From Candidatus Aminicenantes bacterium (GTDB lineage Bacteria > Acidobacteriota > Aminicenantia > Aminicenantales > UBA4085): a stretch of DNA of 64,000 nucleotides. The notes beneath the pieces were generated by a model that had not been told where the DNA came from, ran no database searches, and worked only from the letters and a program-made list of their open reading frames with translations. The position numbers were made by a program, and so were the translations under genes. Numbering within the stretch: position 1 is the stretch's first letter; each line of letters begins with the position of its first letter. Positions 24,992 through 32,356 of this stretch are shown here, one piece after another. The stretch is from assembly GCA_026393855.1 (NCBI GenBank), contig JAPKZJ010000072.1, positions 25,561-89,560 on the forward strand. The letters are read 5' to 3'.

Positions 24992-26929
24992 ATGGCTTAT
25001 GACTTTGTTTTCAAACCTTTTGCCGACATGACGCCCGAGGACTACGCCGCCGTCGGCTTCAAGTCCGGGCTCGAGATCCACCAGCAGCTCCTGACCGAAA
25101 AGAAGCTGTTCTGCCGCTGCCCGGCCGGGCGCTACAGCGACGCCTACGACGCGGAGATCCTCCGCCATATGCGTCCGACCTTGTCCGAGCTGGGGGAGTA
25201 CGACGGCACCGCGCTGATGGAGTTCAAGACCAAAAAAGAGATCATCTACCGGATCAATCGCGAGACCGTCTGCACCTACGAGATGGACGACACGCCGCCG
25301 TTCATGATCGACGAGCAGGCCCTGGATATCGCCTTAAGCATCGCCATGCTCTACGAGTGCGTCATGGTCGACGAGCTCCACATCGCCCGCAAACAGTATC
25401 TGGACGGGAGCATCCCGACCGGCTTCCAGCGGACGACGATCGTCGGTGTGGACGGCCATATCCCGTACCGGGACCGGACGATCCAGATCATCCAGCTCGG
25501 GCTGGAGGAGGACGCCTGCCGCGAGGTCAGCGACATCGGCCACCGCCGCACTTACCTGACCGATCGGCTGGGCATGCCGCTCATCGAGACGGTCACCGGC
25601 CCCGACATGCGCACCCCGCTGGAGGTGGCCGAGGTCGCCCAGATCCTGCGCCGCCTGGTCCGCAGCACGGGCCGGGTCCGTACGGGGCTCGGGGCCGGCC
25701 GCGAAGACGTCAACGTCAGCGTCACCGGCGGCACCCGTATCGAGATTAAAGGCGTGCCGCGCATCCCGCGCATCCCCCTGCTGACCTATAACGAAGCCAT
25801 GAGGCAGTGGAACCTGCTCCGCCTGCGCGAGGAGCTGGCCCGCCGGGGTATCGTCGCCGAGGCGTTCAAGGCCGGAACCGAGGACGTGACCAAAGTGGTC
25901 CGGAGGACTAATTATCTGCCTCTGCAGGCCGCCCTCAGCAGCGGGATGACCGCCTTCGGAATCGTCTTGAGGGGGTTCCGCGGCCTGCTCAACTGGCAGA
26001 CCCAGACCGGAACGTATTTCCACCAGGAGATCTCCGACCGCGTCCGGGTCGTGGCCTGCCTGACCCTGCTGCCCAACATCGTCCATTCGGACAGCTTGGG
26101 CGAAGGCCTTGCGGGCGGCGAATGGCCGGCCGTCAAGAAGATCCTCGGCGCATCCGACAACGATGCCGTCGTGGTCGTCTGGGGGTCCGAGGCCGACGCC
26201 AAGCTGGCCGCCCAGGAGACCATCCTGCGGGCCAAAGAGTCGACGATCGGCATTCCCTCCGAGACCCGCCAGGCCCTGCGGGACGGGACGAACGGATTTG
26301 AGCGTATCCTGCCCGGCCCGGACCGGATGTACCCGGACACGGATCTCCCGCCCAAGCAGATCGCGGCCGACCGCCTGGCCTGGCTCCAGGCCCGCCTGCC
26401 GGTGTCCATCCTGGTCCGCGAGGCCTGGTACCGCGAGATCGGCGTCCCCAAGGACTTGGTCGAACAGCTCTCCATGTCGCCGTTCGCGCCCGTCTTCGAG
26501 ACCGCCGTCAAGCGGAGGGGGATCGATCCCAAGCTGGCCGCGGTCATCCTCGTCCATCATCCCAAGCGGCTTCGGCGCAAGGGGATCACCTCGGCGGCCG
26601 GAACGACCGAAGCGGGCGAGGTCTTGGACCAGATCTTCGAAGCCCTGCAGAACCGACGACTCTATAAGGAAGGCGTCCTGGACTTGCTGGAGGCGGCCCT
26701 GACTTCGGGCCGGCCGGTGCCGGTCCTTTGGCCGGAGTTCACGGCGGAGGATACGCCGGACCGGGACCAGGCCCGCATCGCCGGCCTGCTGACCGGGCCC
26801 CGCTTCCTGGACGCGGGCCGGCGGGAACGGCGGGCCATGGGCCTGCTGATGGAGAGCTGGCGCGGCCGCACCGACGCCGCGGCCGCCGCCCGGGGCATGG
26901 CCGAAGCCCTGCGGAAGGTCGCCCCATGA
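24992..26929 (+). CDS. gatE: Glu-tRNA(Gln) amidotransferase subunit GatE
   Basis: A 645-aa protein that should activate Glu-tRNA(Gln) and transfer ammonia to form Gln-tRNA(Gln). The GatB/GatE cradle starts with VGFKSGLEIHQQL and continues through FCRCPAG, YEMDDTPPFMIDEQALDIAL and GRVRTGLGAGREDVNVSV. The central insertion (about residues 365-440: SDSLGEGLAGGEWPAVKKIL) matches the AspRS-like GAD domain that distinguishes GatE from bacterial GatB. A helical YqeY-like tail closes the protein. The ATG at 24992 has AAGGA at good spacing; the open frame upstream contains the promoter. The stop overlaps gatD. GatE is best known from Archaea. Confidence 0.92.
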   Translation: MAYDFVFKPFADMTPEDYAAVGFKSGLEIHQQLLTEKKLFCRCPAGRYSDAYDAEILRHMRPTLSELGEYDGTALMEFKTKKEIIYRINRETVCTYEMDDTPPFMIDEQALDIALSIAMLYECVMVDELHIARKQYLDGSIPTGFQRTTIVGVDGHIPYRDRTIQIIQLGLEEDACREVSDIGHRRTYLTDRLGMPLIETVTGPDMRTPLEVAEVAQILRRLVRSTGRVRTGLGAGREDVNVSVTGGTRIEIKGVPRIPRIPLLTYNEAMRQWNLLRLREELARRGIVAEAFKAGTEDVTKVVRRTNYLPLQAALSSGMTAFGIVLRGFRGLLNWQTQTGTYFHQEISDRVRVVACLTLLPNIVHSDSLGEGLAGGEWPAVKKILGASDNDAVVVVWGSEADAKLAAQETILRAKESTIGIPSETRQALRDGTNGFERILPGPDRMYPDTDLPPKQIAADRLAWLQARLPVSILVREAWYREIGVPKDLVEQLSMSPFAPVFETAVKRRGIDPKLAAVILVHHPKRLRRKGITSAAGTTEAGEVLDQIFEALQNRRLYKEGVLDLLEAALTSGRPVPVLWPEFTAEDTPDRDQARIAGLLTGPRFLDAGRRERRAMGLLMESWRGRTDAAAAARGMAEALRKVAP

Positions 26930-28314
26930 ACGAACCCAACCTTTATAAAGGCTACAAAGGCCGGGCCCTCGAGGTCCTGCAGCGCTTCGAAACCGCGGTC
27001 TGGTGTGACGCCATGTTTATCACCCCGACAGGGCGCTACACCGGCATCGTCCTGCCCCGGTCCGAGACCGCGGACCAGTTCCATATCGTGCTCAAGCTGC
27101 GCTCGGGGTACAACATCGGCATTCGGGCCGACCGGGTGACCGGCGTCGAGATCTATGGCCGCAAGGAAGCCCACTACAAGATCCCCGAGAAGGCCTTCCC
27201 ATACGATCCGGTCAAGCCCAAGGTCAAGCTGCTCGGCACGGGCGGCACCATCGCCAGCCGGCTCGATTACCGAACCGGGGCCGTCATCCCGGCCTTCTCG
27301 CCCGGCGAGCTCTACGGTTCCGTGCCGGAGCTGGCCGATATCTGTAACCTGGAGACCGAGAAGCTCTTCGGCGTCTTCAGCGAAAACATGGGCCCCGAGC
27401 AGTATATCGCCACCGCCAAGGCCATCGGGCGGGAGATCGAGAAGGGCGTCCAGGGTGTCGTCATCGGCCATGGCACGGACACGATGCACCACACAGCGGC
27501 CATCCTGTCGTTCATGGTCCAGAACTCGCCGGTCCCGATCGTCATGGTCGGCTCCCAGCGCTCCTCGGACCGGCCCTCGTCCGATGCCGCGCTCAACCTG
27601 ATGCACAGCGTCAAGACGGCGGCCGAGAGCGACATCGCCGAGGTCATGGTCTGCATGTTCGGGCCGACCTCCGACACGTACGGCCTGCTTCACCGCGGGA
27701 CCCGGGTCCGGAAGATGCACTCGAGCTACCGCTCGACCTTTCGGACGATCGGGGACATCCCCATCGCCATGGTCAGCCGGGAGAAGATCACGCCGCTGCG
27801 GCAGGACTACAAGCGCCGGCGCCGGGACCGCGAGGTGGTCATCAACACGGCCTTCGAGGAGAAGGTGGCCATCGTCTATTACTACCCCAACATGAAGCCG
27901 GACATGATCGATTCGCTGATCGACAACGGCTACAAGGGGATCATCATCGCGGGGACCGGACTCGGCCACGTCAACAAGCCGCTCTATCCCGCGCTCAAGC
28001 GGGCCCAGGACAAGAAGATCGCCGTCTATATGACCGTTCAGACCCTGTGGGGCTACGTCCAGATGTACGTCTACGACACCGGGCGCGACATGATGGAGCT
28101 GGGGGTCGTGCCGGCGGCCAATCTTCTGCCCGAAGTCGGCTACGTCAAGCTGGCCTGGGCCCTGGGGCAAACGAGCGACTTGGACGAGGTTAAGAAGATC
28201 ATGCTGACGCCCATCGCCGGCGAGATCACCGAGCGCGAGCCGTCCAACGGCTACCTCATCTTCCAGGGCGGTATCCCGGAAGTCGAGGAGTTCATCTCCA
28301 AGTATCGGAAATAA
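26926..28314 (+). CDS. gatD: Glu-tRNA(Gln) amidotransferase subunit GatD
   Basis: A 462-aa asparaginase-type glutaminase that releases ammonia for GatE. An N-terminal GatD-specific beta-barrel (residues 8-90, GRYTGIVLPRSETADQFHIV) precedes the amidase core. The core has GTGGTIAS (Thr108), GHGTDTM (Thr184, Asp185) and RVRKMHSS (Lys263), the four residues expected of the asparaginase-type active site. The ATG overlaps the gatE stop by 4 bp, so subunit synthesis is coupled. Presence of the N-terminal domain and of GatE beside it argues against a plain L-asparaginase. Confidence 0.93.
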   Translation: MNEPNLYKGYKGRALEVLQRFETAVWCDAMFITPTGRYTGIVLPRSETADQFHIVLKLRSGYNIGIRADRVTGVEIYGRKEAHYKIPEKAFPYDPVKPKVKLLGTGGTIASRLDYRTGAVIPAFSPGELYGSVPELADICNLETEKLFGVFSENMGPEQYIATAKAIGREIEKGVQGVVIGHGTDTMHHTAAILSFMVQNSPVPIVMVGSQRSSDRPSSDAALNLMHSVKTAAESDIAEVMVCMFGPTSDTYGLLHRGTRVRKMHSSYRSTFRTIGDIPIAMVSREKITPLRQDYKRRRRDREVVINTAFEEKVAIVYYYPNMKPDMIDSLIDNGYKGIIIAGTGLGHVNKPLYPALKRAQDKKIAVYMTVQTLWGYVQMYVYDTGRDMMELGVVPAANLLPEVGYVKLAWALGQTSDLDEVKKIMLTPIAGEITEREPSNGYLIFQGGIPEVEEFISKYRK

Positions 28315-28319
28315 TCGGC

Positions 28320-28606
28320 GCTTCTCCCATCTCCGGGGCCTGCGTCACGATGTTCGGCCCGGCGGCGCGGGTTTTTTACGCCTTTTTCTCGCTACTCTTC
28401 TCGGCGCCTGCGGAACTCCGCACTTTCGATCCCCCGAATCTGCATGATTCCCCCACTCCGTCTCGTTCCCAATGATCGTTACGTGCTCAAACATCCCTCG
28501 GCGCCCGTTGGGTCCCCTCGAAGAGGGGCGGAAAAAGGCTAAACCCGCGCGGTTTCGCCGTTGGCCGAACATCATGCCGCCTGACCACCCCCCGGAGATG
28601 GGGAAA
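28320..28606 (-). repeat. Structured intergenic repeat, copy B
   Basis: Fills the 326-bp gap between gatD and a convergent membrane-protein gene. The outer arm CCCATCTCCGGGG (28326-28338) pairs perfectly over 13 bp with 28590-28602. A second stem, ATGTTCGGCC (28350-28359), pairs with 28563-28572, and the GCGCGGGTTT arm pairs with AAACCCGCGC. The centre CGTGCTCAAACATCCC near 28481-28496 is the reverse complement of the family core. The outer arms differ from those of copy A, yet pairing is preserved. Confidence 0.85.
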
Positions 28607-28640
28607 TACCGTCAGAGAAGGAACGGGTGGTTTTCCCTTT

Positions 28641-29072
28641 CTAGCGCTGGACGGGGGGGATGTATCCGGAATCCCGGTCCATGGTGATGTCCCGCCGGGC
28701 CGTCGTGATCGTCACGGTGAAGCCGGCGATGACGTCGAACAACGACATCAGGGCCAGGATGAAGAAGGTCGAGGTCCCGGCGCCCTTGACGATGATGAAC
28801 TCGATCAGGAAGATGATGAAGACCAGGGTCGAGAGGATGTGGTCGACGATGGCGGCCTGCGAAGTCCGGGTCGACTTGAGGACCTCGATGAACAGAAAGA
28901 CCAGGCCGATGATGACGAACAGATCGCCCACCGTCATGAACCAGACGGCGCCCGACATCAGCTTGAACTTGAAGAGCAGGTTGTTCATGATCTCGCCCTT
29001 GCCGAGCAGGATGAAGATGTCGATCAGGATCAGCAGAAAGCCGAACATCGGGATCTTTTTTAAGGTTTTCAT
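28641..29072 (-). CDS. Four-helix membrane protein, unknown
   Basis: A 143-aa protein with four hydrophobic segments (about 8-25, 40-62, 78-98 and 102-122) and short loops, ending in a charged tail. I see no signature of a known family; it resembles general small inner-membrane proteins. AAGGAGG directly precedes the ATG at 29072. It diverges from the RsbU-type phosphatase gene, 69 bp away, and a TATAAT on its strand at 29102-29097 can serve as its -10 box. Confidence 0.75.
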   Translation of the reverse strand: MKTLKKIPMFGFLLILIDIFILLGKGEIMNNLLFKFKLMSGAVWFMTVGDLFVIIGLVFLFIEVLKSTRTSQAAIVDHILSTLVFIIFLIEFIIVKGAGTSTFFILALMSLFDVIAGFTVTITTARRDITMDRDSGYIPPVQR

Positions 29073-29096
29073 AAGGTCCTCCTTATCAGTGGCGCC

Positions 29097-29127
29097 ATTA
29101 TAACAGAGAAAGAAATCCCTGTATAAT
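29097..29127. promoter_or_regulatory. Divergent -10 boxes between membrane protein and RsbU-type genes
   Basis: Two perfect TATAAT boxes face away from each other: minus strand 29102-29097 and plus strand 29122-29127. The plus-strand box gives a start near 29134 and a leader of only about 8 nt before the ATG at 29142. Neither has a strong -35 box. The two polymerase footprints would overlap, so mutual interference is possible. Confidence 0.5.
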
Positions 29128-29141
29128 AGGCCTCGAACGCC

Positions 29142-31475
29142 ATGACCCAGGCTAAGCCGACCGATCCCTTCGCCGTCACGGGGCGGAAGACGATCGCCGT
29201 CTCCCCGCTGCATGCCCCCGTCCATCGCCTGATCCTGCTGGCTGCGGCCGGAAGCGCGGCCGCCTGGCTCGTCCAGACCTTCTTCGGTACGGCCCGCCTT
29301 TTCCCGATCGCCGCGGCCGCGGCCTTCCTCGGTATCGCCTGGGCGGCGGCCTTGCGCCTCCTTTTTCTGGACCTCAAGGGGCGCGGATTCTGGGGCGTCT
29401 GGGTGGCGGCGAGTGTCGTCTCCGTTCTCGCCACCAAGGCCGGCGGCAGCCTGTGGGTCACGGGAGCGGTTTTGTCCGGGGTTTTCCTCCTCGCCCGCCG
29501 CTTTCGGCCATTCTCCTACCTGACCCACCGCAGCCGGGCCCGCATTTTCTTCGTCTCTTTGGCCGCCTGGAGCGCCCTGACCTGGGGCTGGTTCGTCGGC
29601 GGCCGGGAGCTGTTCGCCGCCTCGGGCCCCGCCGCCGGGTATCTCGTCAACCTTCTCCGCTATGCCTGGATCAGCCTGCAAGCCTTCTGGACCCTGACCT
29701 TGCTCCACCTGTTCTTCAAAGCCCGCCTCCACTCGCTCAAGATCCGGCCAAAGCTGGCGATCAGTACGCTCCTTATCGCCGTCGTCCCGCTCGTTTGGCT
29801 GCTGGTGATGGGGGGAGTGACGATGATCAGCATCGTCGGCGAGATGCAGGCGGCCCGGGCCGGGCTCGTGCTTCAAGACTGGGCCGGGCTGGCCTTCGAG
29901 AATCCGGATCTGGCTCGGACGCTTTCGGGAGCATCGTTCGTCCTCGGCGGGCCCGGCGGACAAGGAGCGTCCGGGATGCCGCCGGCCTGGTGGCCCGCGA
30001 TCGAGTCGGCGGCCGGAAAGCCCAAGAACGCGGAGGCGATCGGATCGGCCGCCAAGGGTCCCGGCTTCCTGCTCCGGGTCGACCGTGAAGTGTGGGGCAT
30101 CAGCCGAGGTCCCGCGGCCCGCTGGACCGGAGGATTTCGGATCGACGAACGATTTCTGGGCCGGATGGCCCGCATCATCCACGCCGACGTTGAGCTTAGG
30201 CCCGAAAATCCGCTACGCGAGGCGGCCTTGTCCGAGGCCAAAGAAGGGGCCCCCGCGCCGGAGGATCGGATAAAGCCCGTCTCGATCGGCCGGCTCGACC
30301 CGTCCCGGCCGGCGAACGAGAATTGGCGCATCGGCACGATCCATCTCGACCTGCTCGAATACCGTGACGGCAAGTTTGCCGTTTCAACCGCCTTGCTGAC
30401 GGTGCGGACGTCTCCGGGGCTGGTCTGGGATGAGGTCTATTCCCGCAGCGATCTCGTCAGCCGGATCATCGTCGGCGCCCTGATCATCCTGGGCGCCACC
30501 CTCCTCACGCTCGAAGCGTTCGTGCTGGCCTTCGGCATTCGGATCACGGCCGGCATCACCTCGGCCGTCAGGGCCCTCCATCGGGGTGCCCGCCGAATCG
30601 CCGCCGGCGATCTTGAAACGCCGATCGAAATCCCCAACGAGGATGAGCTGGGCGACCTGGCCGCCGCGATCAACGAGATGGCGGCGGGCGTCAAGCGGGG
30701 CCGGGCCGAAGCCTTCCAGCGCGAAGCCCTGGAGCGGGAGCTGGCCGTAGCCCGCGAAATCCAGGAGCGCCTTCTGCCCCACGTCATGCCGGCCGTGCCG
30801 GGATTCGAGATTTCGGGCACCAGCCTGCCCAGCCAGCAGGTGGGCGGCGATTATTTCGACTTCCTCGATTTGGAGGATGGTCGCCTCGGCATTGCCATCG
30901 CCGACGTTTCGGGCAAGGGCATTCCGGCCGCTCTGCTGATGGCCAACCTGCAGGCCATCCTGCGAGGCCAGGCCGATGAGCGCGGCGACGTCTCGGCCAT
31001 TCTGGCTCGGGTCAACAACTACCTGGTCCGATCCACCGATGCCCATATGTTCGCCACGTTCTTCTATGGTGTCCTCGATCGGGCCGGCGGCCGATTCCTT
31101 TCTTCCAACGCCGGGCATAACCCGCCGCTCCTGCTGCGCGCGGACGGCCGTCTGGAGCGCTTGTCCGCGGGCGGGTTGGTGCTGGGGTTCCTGGCCAACC
31201 AAGCGTATATCCAACAGACGACGAATTTGGAGCCCGGCGATGTCGTGGTTCTCTTCACCGACGGGATCACGGAAGCGTCCTCACCCGGTTCCCCGGATCG
31301 GCCGGATCGCTTTTTCGGCGAGGAGCAGCTGATCCAGGCGGTGCGGGAGTGCGCCGGGCGGACGGCGGGCGAGATCCAGACCGCCATTCTGAACGCAGTG
31401 GCCGGCCATACGGCGGGCTCGCCCCAGGGCGACGACATCACCCTGGTCGTCATCAAGCGGCGGGCGGGGTCATGA
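29142..31475 (+). CDS. Membrane-bound RsbU-type PP2C phosphatase with HAMP domain
   Basis: A 777-aa signalling protein. The N-terminal 230 residues hold about six hydrophobic segments. An extracytoplasmic region (about 240-430) follows, then a helix (IIVGALIILGATLLTLEAFV) and a HAMP domain (about 465-520, ending EDELGDLAAAINEM). The SpoIIE/PP2C domain starts at VAREIQERLLP and has QQVGGDYFDF, IADVSGKG, SSNAGHNPP, LFTDGITEA and GDDITLVV, with the metal-binding Asp residues present. It likely dephosphorylates an anti-anti-sigma factor in a partner-switching pathway. The partner genes are not in this window. Confidence 0.92.
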   Translation: MTQAKPTDPFAVTGRKTIAVSPLHAPVHRLILLAAAGSAAAWLVQTFFGTARLFPIAAAAAFLGIAWAAALRLLFLDLKGRGFWGVWVAASVVSVLATKAGGSLWVTGAVLSGVFLLARRFRPFSYLTHRSRARIFFVSLAAWSALTWGWFVGGRELFAASGPAAGYLVNLLRYAWISLQAFWTLTLLHLFFKARLHSLKIRPKLAISTLLIAVVPLVWLLVMGGVTMISIVGEMQAARAGLVLQDWAGLAFENPDLARTLSGASFVLGGPGGQGASGMPPAWWPAIESAAGKPKNAEAIGSAAKGPGFLLRVDREVWGISRGPAARWTGGFRIDERFLGRMARIIHADVELRPENPLREAALSEAKEGAPAPEDRIKPVSIGRLDPSRPANENWRIGTIHLDLLEYRDGKFAVSTALLTVRTSPGLVWDEVYSRSDLVSRIIVGALIILGATLLTLEAFVLAFGIRITAGITSAVRALHRGARRIAAGDLETPIEIPNEDELGDLAAAINEMAAGVKRGRAEAFQREALERELAVAREIQERLLPHVMPAVPGFEISGTSLPSQQVGGDYFDFLDLEDGRLGIAIADVSGKGIPAALLMANLQAILRGQADERGDVSAILARVNNYLVRSTDAHMFATFFYGVLDRAGGRFLSSNAGHNPPLLLRADGRLERLSAGGLVLGFLANQAYIQQTTNLEPGDVVVLFTDGITEASSPGSPDRPDRFFGEEQLIQAVRECAGRTAGEIQTAILNAVAGHTAGSPQGDDITLVVIKRRAGS

Positions 31476-31476
31476 G

Positions 31477-32001
31477 ATGAGCCCTATCGCCCATCTCGGG
31501 ATCGGACTCCTCGGCTGGCAGGTCTTCGATCGCAAGAAAACGCTGGGTACGCTGGGGATGTTCTTCCTGGCGGCCAATCTGGCCGACATCGATTTCCTAT
31601 TTTATATGGTCTTCGGGCCCAAGCCGATCTTCATCCATCAGTACTACACCCACAACGTCCCGTTCATCCTGGCCGGCTGCGGCCTGTTGGCGTTCCTCCT
31701 GCCGCGAGGTCGGAGCCGTTGGGGCCTTCTTCTGACGGGGCTCTCCCATCTGCTCCTGGACATCATCGTCATCGACACGCTCAAGCCGATCGGCATGCGG
31801 CTCTTCTTCCCGTTCTCCGACACTTACTACAATCTGGGCTTTTTCCCCTTCCTCCGTCGCGTCCCCAGGAAGGTGATGACGAGTCCGCACAACTTCCTGG
31901 TCCTCGGCCTGGAGTTCGCCTGCTTCGTCCTGCCGATCTGGCTGCTGTTCCGCCGCCGCTTAGCCCGGCGCTTTTCCTCGCGCGCCTTCTGGCGGCTGTA
32001 A
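31477..32001 (+). CDS. YdjM-family membrane-bound putative metal-dependent hydrolase
   Basis: A 174-aa membrane protein with about four hydrophobic segments. The pattern MSPIAHLGIG at the start, ANLADIDFL near residue 35 and HQYYTHN near 52 matches the conserved His/Asp residues of the YdjM (LexA-regulated, phospholipase-C-like) family. Hydrolase activity is a family prediction rather than proven. The ATG begins one base after the phosphatase stop, so the two genes form an operon that ends at repeat copy C. Confidence 0.82.
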   Translation: MSPIAHLGIGLLGWQVFDRKKTLGTLGMFFLAANLADIDFLFYMVFGPKPIFIHQYYTHNVPFILAGCGLLAFLLPRGRSRWGLLLTGLSHLLLDIIVIDTLKPIGMRLFFPFSDTYYNLGFFPFLRRVPRKVMTSPHNFLVLGLEFACFVLPIWLLFRRRLARRFSSRAFWRL

Positions 32002-32020
32002 CCAATGGTTTTTTGTTCGT

Positions 32021-32350
32021 TTCCCGATTCCGGGAAAAACATGCGGTTCGGAGTGTCGGCCGACGGCGAAACCGCGCGGGTTCCGGCTTTTTACGCCTCT
32101 CCGCGAGGGCACCCAACGGGCGCCGAGGGCTGTTTGAGCACGCGATCATCTAACGGAATCGAAACGGAGTGGGTGGTCTCCAAGACTGGACGATCTCGAA
32201 TGCGCAGTTCCGCCCTCGCGGGGACGGTCGGAGCGACGTCCCTACGAGGACTGCGAAGCGCTGGAGGCGCCGAGCGGATTGGCGTAAAAAGGAGTGGTGA
32301 ACCCGCGCCGCCGGGACGACACTCCGGACCGTGTTTCCCGGAATCGGGAG
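32021..32350 (+). repeat. Structured intergenic repeat, copy C
   Basis: Fills the 355-bp gap between convergent genes. The outer arm TCCCGATTCCGGGAAA (32022-32037) pairs perfectly over 16 bp with 32334-32349. A second stem GGTTCGGAGTGTCG (32045-32058) pairs with 32317-32330 with one G-T wobble. The centre TGTTTGAGCACG is at 32131-32142. Between GTTCCG and AGGCGCC sits a 52-nt module (32213-32264) that folds on itself (CCTCG with CGAGG). Copies A, B and H lack it; copy D has it at the same point. Confidence 0.87.
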
Positions 32351-32356
32351 GTGAAA

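Noticed and set aside
26926..28314. Simple L-asparaginase
   Set aside because: The N-terminal GatD-specific domain and the coupled GatE gene fit the amidotransferase instead.
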